DNA of 7,528 bases from Gammaproteobacteria bacterium (GCA_947377625.1 CANCGR010000112.1:1-7528); one strand, 5' to 3'; numbered from the stretch's first letter, positions 1 to 6,132 are shown. The notes: generated by a model not told the origin, from the letters alone. Numbers and translations: made by a program.

Positions 1-159
1 AAGCAGTTGGTAATCACACAGGAATACGATGATCCGGCCGTGTTCAAACAACACGCGGCCCGCATCATTCCGCTCGCCAAGGGCAAGCCGACGGACCACG
101 TCTATCCTTACGACTGTGATCCCAGCTATGGCAACGCCATTGAGAGCCGCGTGCAGTAA
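1..159 (+). CDS. 3' end of an unrecognised protein (partial)
   Basis: Frame 1 is open from the window edge to TAA at 157-159 and gives the last 52 residues of a protein; the start lies outside. The tail contains EYDDPAVF, then RIIPLAKGKP, then YPYDCDPSYGNA. An acidic 'DDP' turn followed about 30 residues later by a Tyr/Cys-containing stretch and a short basic end resembles the C-terminus of exported hypothetical proteins I associate with environmental proteobacteria. That is recollection of a pattern, not a domain assignment, and no function is proposed. Codon use (many C/G third positions) supports real coding. The next gene begins 34 bases after this stop on the same strand, so the two may be co-transcribed. 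Confidence 0.6.
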   Translation, partial: KQLVITQEYDDPAVFKQHAARIIPLAKGKPTDHVYPYDCDPSYGNAIESRVQ

Positions 160-183
160 AAAAATAATAACGCACTAAAAAAT

Positions 184-187
184 GGAG
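184..187 (+). promoter_or_regulatory. Shine-Dalgarno GGAG that favours the GTG start at 194
   Basis: GGAG at 184-187 lies six bases before GTG 194-196. The in-frame ATG at 182 overlaps this motif and has only an A-rich stretch (cgcactaaaa) before it. The ribosome-binding site therefore argues for the GTG start. Confidence 0.5.
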
Positions 188-193
188 CGGCTT

Positions 194-766
194 GTGAACA
201 AACTAGCATTAGGGATGTTGTTGGTTGCCAGCGGCCTTGGTTTGCAGTCTTGCAATAACGCTGGTGATGAGGGCAAGACCAAGGCCGAACTTGTGGCACT
301 GACGACGCGCCTGCAAGCAGTCGAAGATGAATCGGCAATCCGCCACAGACTGCAAACCTATATGGCAGTACTGACTGCTGCCGACTGGGATCACTACACC
401 GATTACTTCACAGAAGACGGCAAGATCATCATGACCGAAGGCACCGTGGTGGGCCGCGAGCCAATCAAACAACGCATGTCCAACGCCTCCACTCGCATGG
501 CCAAAGCGGCCGAAGGCAGGCCGGTGCGCAAACGCACTGATCTGTTGTCCAACGTCGAAGTTCTCGTGCATGGCGATACTGCCGATGCCAAAAGCCGTTT
601 CACCTTCATTGCCGAAAATGGCAACGGTGGTTTTGAGGTCGCTGGTTCCGGCCAGTACATTGATGAATGGAAGCGCGATGGCACCCAGTGGCGCATTGCA
701 GCCAGAACCGTCGACTACGACATGCTGAGATCAGCGGCAATACCACCTGTCACACCAGGAAAATAA
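194..766 (+). CDS. SnoaL/NTF2-like domain lipoprotein
   Basis: The GTG start at 194 is chosen for its GGAG site; it gives 190 residues. An in-frame ATG at 182 would add four. The N-terminus MNKLALGMLLVASGLGLQSC is a lipoprotein signal: a Lys, a hydrophobic stretch, then a lipobox-like LQSC with Cys20 as the likely lipidated residue. Asn, not Asp, follows the Cys, which by the E. coli rule suggests the outer membrane. After a short charged linker (about residues 25-42) comes a SnoaL-like/NTF2 cone fold: helix AIRHRLQTYMAVL, then AADWDHYTDYFTEDGKI, VVGREPIKQRM, and the closing strands SGQYIDEWKRDG and WRIAARTVDYD. This layout fits the SnoaL_4 group, which includes small dehydratases, isomerases and dioxygenase-associated proteins, as well as members with no known activity. 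The substrate cannot be read here. It probably shares a transcript with the partial gene upstream. Confidence 0.8.
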   Translation: MNKLALGMLLVASGLGLQSCNNAGDEGKTKAELVALTTRLQAVEDESAIRHRLQTYMAVLTAADWDHYTDYFTEDGKIIMTEGTVVGREPIKQRMSNASTRMAKAAEGRPVRKRTDLLSNVEVLVHGDTADAKSRFTFIAENGNGGFEVAGSGQYIDEWKRDGTQWRIAARTVDYDMLRSAAIPPVTPGK

Positions 767-768
767 CC

Positions 769-894
769 TTGTTTAAAAGACTTATGCTGATTCCTGCACT
801 GTCGCTGCTGTGCACGCTGGTCTTCGCGCAAGCACCCAACAGCGGCTGCCTACATTTTGCAGAAGGAAGGCACGCTGCCAGCGTTCTTCCATAA
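769..894 (+). CDS. Short ORF with signal peptide; likely remnant of a decayed gene
   Basis: A TTG start at 769 follows the SnoaL gene stop by two bases and has AGGA at 757-760 eight bases upstream; an internal ATG lies at 784. The 41-residue product starts MFKRLMLIPALSLLCTLVFA and then QAPNSG, a textbook Sec signal peptide with an A-x-A cleavage site (FAQA). The rest (CLHFAEGRHAASVLP) is short and low in information. Reading one base later from about position 848 gives AYILQKEGTLPAFFHKSAGL and continues open to 979, with better codon use than the first frame. This suggests a frameshifted exported gene whose 3' end now runs into the convergent dehydrogenase gene. A genuine small secreted peptide is the alternative. 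Confidence 0.35.
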   Translation: MFKRLMLIPALSLLCTLVFAQAPNSGCLHFAEGRHAASVLP

Positions 895-918
895 AAGCGC
901 AGGACTCATCCAGCGCTT
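891..918 (-). terminator. Intrinsic terminator of the quinoprotein gene
   Basis: On the minus strand AAGCGC (918-913) pairs with GCGCTT (900-895). Inside it, after a U-U mismatch, GGA pairs with TCC around a TGAG loop. The stem is followed by TTTTA. The hairpin begins within the stop codon of the dehydrogenase. The U-run is short, so termination may be only partial. The plus strand has no T-run after the stem. Confidence 0.5.
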
Positions 919-2986
919 AGTGCTTGATCAGCACATCCACCACAAAGCTGCCAACATCGCGAATCTGTTCAGCAGTTAACGCGGCCTTGAACGCCGGCAT
1001 GTTGTTGCGACCACTGCTGATTACAGTGATTGCATCTGCTGCACTCTTCAGCTCGACCAGCGTCTTGCCGCCGCCATGACCACCCAAACCATCTTCACCA
1101 TGACAAGGCAAACAGGTTTGCTTGTAGAGCGTCTCGCCGGCTTTCACATCGGCTTTGCCGGTGACTGCGGCAGCAGCGGTTGGAGCGACCGTGGCTGCAT
1201 TGACTGGCTGGGTGTCACCGGCTTTGGCGGGCTCCAGCTTGCCGTCGAGTGCAAACAACCAAAGACTGTCGCCGTGTGCTGAACCGGCGAACACGTTGCC
1301 AGCCGAATATGCCAACACATATTGTTTGCCTTTATGTTCAAACACCGTCACTGCCGAATTCATGCCGGCGCCGGTCTGGAATTCCCACAGCCTCATGCCG
1401 GTGTCACTGTTGAGCGCAGTAAGGCGACCATCATTGCGCCCCTGAAACAACAGACCACCGGCAGTAGAAACAAAGCCACTGTAGCAACTGTTGTCGAGCA
1501 AACGGAACTGCCAGACCAATGTGTTGGTAGCCAGATTCATCGCCGCAATGATGCCGCGTGTTGGCGGCCTGGTGCCGAGAAAGCCGCCACCGGTGAAACT
1601 TTTGCCATCAGACGCGGCCGGAATTTTCAGCTCAGGATCACCACCTTGCAGCACGAAACTGTTTTCGCTGCCACACACAAACATCATATGGCGCTCAGGG
1701 TCGATACTGCTCGGCGGCCAGTTGGCAGCACCCGCCGGACCAGGTTGTATCAAGGCTGGCTTCGCATAAGTGAAGGGGGTGAACAGTTTGCCGCCATTGA
1801 CCAGTGGTGTGTTTTCCGGCGGGATATCGACAAAATGCGGCACGAATGAATCGCCGCGCGGCACCGGTTGAGTAGCAGCGGTTTTTTGCGCGGGTTCCTG
1901 CATCACCGGCTGCTCGTCGATGCCGATCAGCGGTTTGCCATTGGTGCGATCAAGCAAATAAATCCAGCCGTTCTTGCTGGCGCTGGCAATGCCTTTGCGT
2001 TTGGCGCCACTCAGATCGATGTCAAACAGGATGACAGGATTGGGCGCATCGTAGTCCCACAGGTCGTGATGCACTTCCTGGAAGTGCCAACGGTATTTGC
2101 CGGTGTGCACATCCAGCGCGACCACCGACGCAGTAAACAGATTATCACCAGCACGCACATAGCCGTTGTAGTCAGGGCCAGGATTGCCGGTAGAAAAATA
2201 GACCAGGCCAAGTTCAGGATCGACCGCCGGTGTCTGCCACACGGAGCCACCGCCCAATTTCCACACGTCATTGTTGGAAGGCCAGGTGTCGTGGCCGAAT
2301 TCACCGGGGCCGGGCACGGTGTAGAAACTCCATTTGAGTTTGCCGGTCTTCGCATCAAAGGCGTCCACCACACCACGTATGCCGCGTTCGGCACCGGCAT
2401 AACCGGTAATCACCAAGCCGTCGTAGTAAAGCGGCGCACTGGTGATGCTGTAACCTTCCTGCCACAAGCGCGCTTGCGATTTCCAGCGCACTTTGCCGGT
2501 TTTCTTGTCGAGCGCCACCATTCTGGCATCCAGCTGGCCGACAAACACCATGTCATCACTGATGGCAACGCCGCGACTGGTCCAGCCGCAGCAAACCTGG
2601 CCGCCCATCGCTGGCTCAAATTCGGCTTTGTACTGCCAAAGAATTTCGCCAGTCTCCACACTCAGTGCAAATACATCATCGCTGCCGGTGACGTTATAGA
2701 TCACGCCGTCCTGCACCAGCGGTTGCGACTCCCCTGAATGTTTGGTTTCCATGCCCGAGCCATTCAGATGCGTGCGCCACAGACCTTTCAACTGGGCAAC
2801 GTTGTCACGATTGATGCCCTTGAGTGGCGACCAGCGTTGATTGCTCAAACTACCGCCATTGGTGAGCCAGCCGGTTGTCGGTGGCGCTGCCAATGCTTTG
2901 GGATCAAGCGTCTTTTGCGCCAATGCCGCAGGAGCGGCAGCAACAACCAACGCAACACACCACACACGCATCAAAATGGATTTCAT
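917..2986 (-). CDS. PQQ-dependent dehydrogenase with C-terminal cytochrome c domain (type II quinohemoprotein)
   Basis: This 689-residue periplasmic quinohemoprotein oxidises an alcohol, sugar or similar substrate with PQQ and passes the electrons to its own haem. The ATG is preceded by GGGG five bases upstream. The Sec signal peptide is about residues 1-23 (ALAQ). The beta-propeller spans about 35-580. Visible active-site residues are the vicinal disulfide pair Cys132-Cys133 (QVCCGW), Glu200 (GAERGIRG) and Asn268 (STGNPG) as metal ligands, Trp250 (GGGSVWQTP) stacking on PQQ, the catalytic Asp311 in HHDLWDYD, and Lys338. An Ala/Pro/Thr linker (about 583-612) leads to the cytochrome, with haem site CLPCH (625-629) and Met663 (NNMPAF) as the distal ligand. 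The HHDLWDYD and TAATQPVPRGD segments resemble glucose/sorbose-type quinoproteins, while the Cys-Cys pair and fused haem resemble type II alcohol dehydrogenases. The substrate is therefore open. No PQQ synthesis gene is in view. Confidence 0.93.
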   Translation of the reverse strand: MKSILMRVWCVALVVAAAPAALAQKTLDPKALAAPPTTGWLTNGGSLSNQRWSPLKGINRDNVAQLKGLWRTHLNGSGMETKHSGESQPLVQDGVIYNVTGSDDVFALSVETGEILWQYKAEFEPAMGGQVCCGWTSRGVAISDDMVFVGQLDARMVALDKKTGKVRWKSQARLWQEGYSITSAPLYYDGLVITGYAGAERGIRGVVDAFDAKTGKLKWSFYTVPGPGEFGHDTWPSNNDVWKLGGGSVWQTPAVDPELGLVYFSTGNPGPDYNGYVRAGDNLFTASVVALDVHTGKYRWHFQEVHHDLWDYDAPNPVILFDIDLSGAKRKGIASASKNGWIYLLDRTNGKPLIGIDEQPVMQEPAQKTAATQPVPRGDSFVPHFVDIPPENTPLVNGGKLFTPFTYAKPALIQPGPAGAANWPPSSIDPERHMMFVCGSENSFVLQGGDPELKIPAASDGKSFTGGGFLGTRPPTRGIIAAMNLATNTLVWQFRLLDNSCYSGFVSTAGGLLFQGRNDGRLTALNSDTGMRLWEFQTGAGMNSAVTVFEHKGKQYVLAYSAGNVFAGSAHGDSLWLFALDGKLEPAKAGDTQPVNAATVAPTAAAAVTGKADVKAGETLYKQTCLPCHGEDGLGGHGGGKTLVELKSAADAITVISSGRNNMPAFKAALTAEQIRDVGSFVVDVLIKH

Positions 2987-3004
2987 TATTTCCCCGGTGT
3001 TTTA

Positions 3005-3025
3005 TTGCCGGCAACGTAGCGGCAA
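3005..3025. repeat. Palindrome TTGCCGGCAA plus a third half-site in the quinoprotein leader
   Basis: TTGCCGGCAA (3005-3014) is a perfect 10-bp palindrome. After five bases the half-site CGGCAA recurs at 3020-3025 and can also pair with TTGCCG at 3005-3010. It sits 19-39 bases before the dehydrogenase ATG. It could be a repressor or activator operator, or a hairpin in the mRNA leader near the ribosome-binding site. Confidence 0.4.
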
Positions 3026-3059
3026 GCTCTTTAAAGGTTTAAGCGGCTTTCACAAAATT

Positions 3060-3082
3060 TGCAGCATTGATGTTTGGCTGCA
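3060..3082. repeat. Inverted repeat TGCAGC-N11-GCTGCA
   Basis: Six-base arms at 3060-3065 and 3077-3082 are separated by 11 bases, so their centres are 17 bases apart, on one face of the helix to within half a turn. It lies about 75-95 bases upstream of the dehydrogenase start, a usual place for an activator site. Arms this short can arise by chance. Confidence 0.3.
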
Positions 3083-3184
3083 TTTGTCGCCATAGTCTAG
3101 CCAAAAATTTCCTTAATGACTGCAATTTACTCCGGCAGAAAACCCACTACCGGACTATGTTGAATCCAGCCGCACCTCAACACA

Positions 3185-3215
3185 TTGCTCGATGAGCGCC
3201 CCTTTTCAATATTAG
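3185..3215 (+). promoter_or_regulatory. Weak candidate promoter of hicAB
   Basis: TTGCTC (3185-3190) and TATTAG (3210-3215) are separated by 19 bases, or 17 if AATATT (3208-3213) is taken as the -10. Only three to four of six positions match the sigma-70 consensus in each box. A start near 3222 would leave a leader of about 15 bases. TATTCT (3219-3224) is an alternative -10 that would give an almost leaderless hicA mRNA. Confidence 0.3.
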
Positions 3216-3235
3216 TACTATTCTAGTACCGTACT
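3213..3235. promoter_or_regulatory. Candidate HicB operator: two adjacent palindromes just before hicA
   Basis: TAGTACTA (3213-3220) is a perfect 8-bp palindrome, and AGTACCGTACT (3225-3235) is palindromic around a single C. Viewed another way, TAGTAC is directly repeated 11 bases apart (3213 and 3224). The pair ends one base before the hicA ATG and overlaps the expected -10 and transcription start. HicB antitoxins with a ribbon-helix-helix domain bind such short palindromes and repress their own operon. That HicB binds here is inferred. Confidence 0.5.
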
Positions 3236-3236
3236 C

Positions 3237-3431
3237 ATGCCCAAGAAAATTCGCGAACCAATTACCTTGCTGAAACAAGCAGGATTCGTGGATCGCGGCG
3301 GCAAAGGCAGCCACCGCAATTTCATGCGCCCCTCTGGTGTGGGGGTTACTTTGTCAGGCGGCTTCGGCAACGATGCTCTGCCTTATCAGGAAAAGGAAGT
3401 GAAAGCCCGCATTGAGGAAAGCCAACAATGA
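3237..3431 (+). CDS. hicA: HicA-family toxin (type II, mRNA interferase)
   Basis: The 64-residue product has the size and plan of HicA, a small dsRBD-like protein that cleaves translating mRNAs until it is held by HicB. The N-terminal helix IREPITLLKQAGFV is followed by GGKGSHRNF, the family's diagnostic G-x-GSH with the catalytic His at residue 26, then the strand GVGVTLSG. In place of the common 'VTIP' after the third strand it has VTLSGGFGNDALPYQ, seen in a HicA variant group that carries Ser-Gly and Asp-Ala-x-Pro-Tyr. The C-terminal helix is QEKEVKARIEES. No Shine-Dalgarno sequence precedes the ATG; the bases before it are the candidate operator. Its stop overlaps the start of hicB by four bases (ATGA). 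Confidence 0.88.
   Translation: MPKKIREPITLLKQAGFVDRGGKGSHRNFMRPSGVGVTLSGGFGNDALPYQEKEVKARIEESQQ
3414..3418 (+). promoter_or_regulatory. Shine-Dalgarno GAGGA for hicB inside hicA
   Basis: GAGGA at 3414-3418 lies nine bases before the hicB ATG at 3428, within the last codons of hicA. It is much stronger than anything before hicA and would let the antitoxin be translated independently and in excess. Confidence 0.6.
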
Positions 3432-3763
3432 AAGCCAGAGATCGCTATCTGAAACTGGTGGAATGGTCGGAAGCAGATCGTTGTTATGTGGGTTCTGCGC
3501 CGGGCTTCATCGGCCCCTGCTGCCATGGCAAGAATGAAGCTGATGTTTACAAGCAGCTTTGCCGGATAGTCGATGAGTGGATTACTTTGTACGAAAAAGA
3601 CGGACGCCAGTTGCCGGATACATTTGCCGACAAGGAATTTTCAGGGAAATTTGTGATACGGGTCGGGGAAGATCTGCACAAGGCACTGACCATCAAAGCG
3701 ATGAAGTCCGGTGAAAGCCTGAATACTTACTGCACCAATCAGCTGCGTAATGCGTTGCTCTGA
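3428..3763 (+). CDS. hicB: HicB-family antitoxin with C-terminal ribbon-helix-helix domain
   Basis: The 111-residue partner of HicA is recognised by position and by two domains. Residues about 5-65 form the degenerate RNase-H-like HicB fold: YLKLVEWSEADRCYVGSAP, GFIGPCCHGKNEADVYKQL, then IVDEWITLYEKDGRQLP, matching the family's 'P-x-hxG-xxxxG-xxxxEA' plan and its 'G-xxLP' end. Residues about 71-111 form a ribbon-helix-helix DNA-binding unit: strand GKFVIRVGEDLHKAL, helix IKAMKSGES, helix LNTYCTNQLRNAL. The first domain binds and masks the toxin, and the second should bind the operon's own promoter. The start shares ATGA with the hicA stop, which indicates translational coupling. It is followed after 21 bp by the end of the convergent hemY. 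Confidence 0.88.
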   Translation: MKARDRYLKLVEWSEADRCYVGSAPGFIGPCCHGKNEADVYKQLCRIVDEWITLYEKDGRQLPDTFADKEFSGKFVIRVGEDLHKALTIKAMKSGESLNTYCTNQLRNALL

Positions 3764-3784
3764 CCCAGCAGACCGCCTTCGCGA

Positions 3785-4987
3785 TCAGGACTTTTCCAGC
3801 ATCTGCAAAGCCCGCTGGTAATACTGCAAACTCTTGTCACGTTCACCCAATTGCTCAAGCAATTTGGCCAGTTCGGTACAAATCTGGGCGCTCAGTGGTG
3901 ATGTGTTGGCCAGCTGCAATGCCTTCTCAAAATAATCACGCGCCTTGCGCCACAACTGGTTGCGTACCGAGACACGACCCAAAGTAGTCAACAACACCGG
4001 ATTTTCCGGATGCTGCTTGAGGCAGTTTTCCAGCAGCGCCAGTTGCTGCTGTGGCTTGCCGTTATCCACCTGTGCCACCAGCGCAACGATTTCATCGCTC
4101 CAGTTTTTCTTCAGGAAGTTGGTGAGCATCAAAGCAGCTTCTGCATCCTGCCCCACCCGCATTAATTGCTGGATATAAGCACCAGTGATATGCGCATGCG
4201 CACGCAAGGCTTTCGGCATTTGTTTCCAGCAGTATTGCAGCGATTCTTCGCCTTCACTGCCCGCCTGCTGCAGCTGATGCTGATAGACCTCGTCCTGCAA
4301 AGCCAGCAGCGCTTCAGGCAGCAACACATGCCGGCGTTCCATGTCGGGCAGCATTTGTTCGAGGGTATTCCAGTCGCCGGTGGTGCGATAGATGTCAGCC
4401 AACTGCTCCAGCACAAACGGCTGGTTGGGAATGGTGCGTTGCAAGTCCTGCAACAAGCTCAGCGCCTGCTGGCGATCACCGCTTCTGGATTCGAGCAATG
4501 CGCGCAGGCTGCGCACACCCAGCGCATGCAAGCCGGATTTTTTTTCGGCGCGGTCCAGACAGAATGACCAGCCCGGCCGGTCGCCACGTTGAAAAGCCGC
4601 AAGACTGGCTGCCAGATAATTCATCGCCGGATAAGGTACTTTCTCGGCATTTTCGACCAATAGCCGATAGGCTTGCTGCCAATTACCGAGCAACAGATCC
4701 TGCATGCCTTGTTGCGTGGCAATCAACGGATCATGCGGAGTAAAAAATCGGCGAAAAAATCGGGTGTTTAGCAGCCGCATCGGATTCAGCGTGCGCAGCA
4801 ACCAGAACAACACATTAAGCGCAACCACCAGTGCCACCACTGCCAGCACCAGCGCTGCCAGCGTGGTTTCAAAACTGTAGCCGCCAACATAGATCAGCAC
4901 ATAGCCGGGGTTGATGCCGCGCAGCATCACATAAGCCAACAGGCCCAATGCGGCCAGTATTAACAGGATCAGCAGCCAGCGCTTCAC
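3785..4987 (-). CDS. hemY: HemY, membrane-anchored TPR protein of the haem cluster
   Basis: The 400-residue product has the HemY layout. There is a transmembrane helix at about 4-22, a short loop with GINPGYVLIYVGGYSFET, a second helix at about 41-64, and the conserved RLLNTRFFRRFFTPHDPLIATQQGM-type junction (only key parts given: NTRFFRRFF, 74-82). A long tetratricopeptide region follows (about 88-399), with clear TPR pairs near 330-361 and 364-397 and Trp/Leu-rich repeats before. HemY of gammaproteobacteria is an inner-membrane protein linked to the late or coproporphyrin steps of haem synthesis. Its exact role is unsettled, and it is unrelated to the Gram-positive oxidase once also called HemY. 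The start is GTG, and its GTGA overlaps the hemX stop (4984-4987), so it is translationally coupled and last in the operon. No clear terminator follows. Confidence 0.92.
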   Translation of the reverse strand: MKRWLLILLILAALGLLAYVMLRGINPGYVLIYVGGYSFETTLAALVLAVVALVVALNVLFWLLRTLNPMRLLNTRFFRRFFTPHDPLIATQQGMQDLLLGNWQQAYRLLVENAEKVPYPAMNYLAASLAAFQRGDRPGWSFCLDRAEKKSGLHALGVRSLRALLESRSGDRQQALSLLQDLQRTIPNQPFVLEQLADIYRTTGDWNTLEQMLPDMERRHVLLPEALLALQDEVYQHQLQQAGSEGEESLQYCWKQMPKALRAHAHITGAYIQQLMRVGQDAEAALMLTNFLKKNWSDEIVALVAQVDNGKPQQQLALLENCLKQHPENPVLLTTLGRVSVRNQLWRKARDYFEKALQLANTSPLSAQICTELAKLLEQLGERDKSLQYYQRALQMLEKS

Positions 4988-6132
4988 TGTTTGGCGCCCG
5001 CTTTGGCGGGGGCTTGCGCTTGCAGTTGTTGCAAGCTGTTGATGCTCACCGCCAACGAATGCACACCGGGGCGCAGCGTTGCCGTTTGCAGTTCAGCCAG
5101 TTTTTTCAGCAGTGCTTCCTTGCCGGCACCTTGCAGGCTTTCGGCAATCGCGGCTTGCGCTTCAGTCAATGACACCTTGTAAAGCGCAGCGTCATTGTTG
5201 AGTGCCGCCATACGAGCCTGCTGCAGTTGCAGCTCGATGCTCTTGCGAATGAACCAGATTTGTTCGGGCGACAACAGCGGGGTGATCGCCGCATCACGCT
5301 GGGTGATCACAAAATACTGGCCGAGAAAATCGAGCGTATTGTTGACCCAGCCGGGTTCCGAAGGCTTGCCACTGTTGGGCGCTTTGACGGTAGTGTCATT
5401 GCTTGCCGTTTTCGATACTGCCGTGAGTGTGGAAAGTTGAGTAATCGCCTCACTCAGTTGCTGGTAAACCTTGCGTGAATCGCCTTGCTGCGCCGCTTGC
5501 AATGCCCCCAGATCATCAGCCAGTTGCGCTCGCAAAGCGGTGACTGGCGCATCGGTGAGTTTTACCAACATGGCATCGGCACTGCGCACCAATGCCGTGG
5601 CGGAATCAATATCCTGCGCCACCTGCAAGCGTAATTCAGCCAAGCGCAGCATGCCCGACACTTCAGCCAGAATCTGTGAGCGCAGCGCCGCAGCGCCAGT
5701 ATCAGCCACCTTGCTGCGCAGTGAGTTCAGTTCCTGACTCATCGCATTCAACTGGCTCGATTGTTCGTTGACGCTGTTCAACGCCATCTGCAACTGCTGT
5801 TGCACGGTGAGTTGCGACTGTTGCTGCGTACCCAGCAATTGCTGCTGTGCTTGTTCCAGCGATTTCAGACGTTGATCGAGCAGCTCTTGGCTTTTGTCTT
5901 GTTGCGCCTGCTTTTGTTGCAGTGAGGAAATAGTGGCAGCTGCCACCGACAGACTTTGGTAGTTGGCCTGCATGCCAGCAACGGTTTGCTGTTGCTGCCA
6001 GCTGAAATAACTTAAGGCTACAGTGGCGGCCAATAACAGCAACAACATGAAAGTGCTGCCGGCACGCGAAGGTTTGGACGCGTTGACACCGAAGTCCTTG
6101 CGAATTGAGCTTGTGCTTAGGTTGTCGCTCAT
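4984..6132 (-). CDS. hemX: HemX, single-pass membrane protein of the haem cluster
   Basis: The 382-residue product has a short polar cytoplasmic N-terminus, one transmembrane helix (about 27-43, FMLLLLLAATVALSYF), then a very Gln-rich coiled coil (about 45-143). A mostly helical periplasmic domain follows, with the family's landmarks: EVSGMLRLAELRLQVAQD (157-174), ADAMLVKL (185-192), QRDAAITPLLSPEQIWF (278-294) and LQLQQARMAALNNDAALY (301-318). It belongs to the HemX family (often mislabelled 'uroporphyrin-III C-methyltransferase'). No methyltransferase domain or SAM-binding motif is present, so that activity should not be assumed. It starts 54 bases after hemD, and the ATG has only an A-rich stretch and no clear Shine-Dalgarno site. 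There is no earlier in-frame start. Confidence 0.92.
   Translation of the reverse strand: MSDNLSTSSIRKDFGVNASKPSRAGSTFMLLLLLAATVALSYFSWQQQQTVAGMQANYQSLSVAAATISSLQQKQAQQDKSQELLDQRLKSLEQAQQQLLGTQQQSQLTVQQQLQMALNSVNEQSSQLNAMSQELNSLRSKVADTGAAALRSQILAEVSGMLRLAELRLQVAQDIDSATALVRSADAMLVKLTDAPVTALRAQLADDLGALQAAQQGDSRKVYQQLSEAITQLSTLTAVSKTASNDTTVKAPNSGKPSEPGWVNNTLDFLGQYFVITQRDAAITPLLSPEQIWFIRKSIELQLQQARMAALNNDAALYKVSLTEAQAAIAESLQGAGKEALLKKLAELQTATLRPGVHSLAVSINSLQQLQAQAPAKAGAKQ

Larger units (their letters stand above)
2987..3236. promoter_or_regulatory. Divergent control region between the quinoprotein and hicAB
   Basis: This 250-bp stretch has no convincing ORF and is more AT-rich than its flanks. 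It must hold the promoter of the dehydrogenase (leftward) and probably that of hicAB (rightward). For the leftward gene a weak -10-like TAGACT (minus strand, 3099-3094) follows an AT-rich block with AAATTTTTGG, but no good -35 hexamer stands at 17 bases. Three short inverted repeats, listed separately, lie in it. Confidence 0.5.

Noticed and set aside
1322..1849. 175-residue plus-strand ORF
   Set aside because: It is a second antisense shadow of the same dehydrogenase gene, with no ribosome-binding site and an odd composition.
1868..2737. 289-residue ORF on the plus strand inside the quinoprotein gene
   Set aside because: It is exactly antisense to the well-supported dehydrogenase with all its active-site motifs. 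The translation has no recognisable domain, and such long shadows are usual opposite GC-rich third positions.
3131..3154. Inverted repeat TCCGG-N14-CCGGA
   Set aside because: Five-base arms with a long spacer are expected by chance in a region of this size, and it sits far from either start.
3755..3790. Possible bidirectional terminator between hicB and hemY
   Set aside because: Only a weak TCTG/CAGA pairing is present and there is no T-run on either strand.
4166..4567. 133-residue plus-strand ORF opposite hemY
   Set aside because: It is antisense to the TPR region of hemY; the Leu/Gln repetition simply mirrors the TPR codons.
5800..5960. Repetitive CAG/TTG-rich stretch as a possible repeat array
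   Set aside because: It is the Gln-rich coiled coil of HemX; the triplet bias follows from the Gln codons and there is no regular DNA repeat unit.
4984..6132. HemX as a SAM-dependent uroporphyrinogen methyltransferase
   Set aside because: The family is often labelled so, but the sequence shows only a membrane anchor, a coiled coil and helical domains, without methyltransferase motifs.
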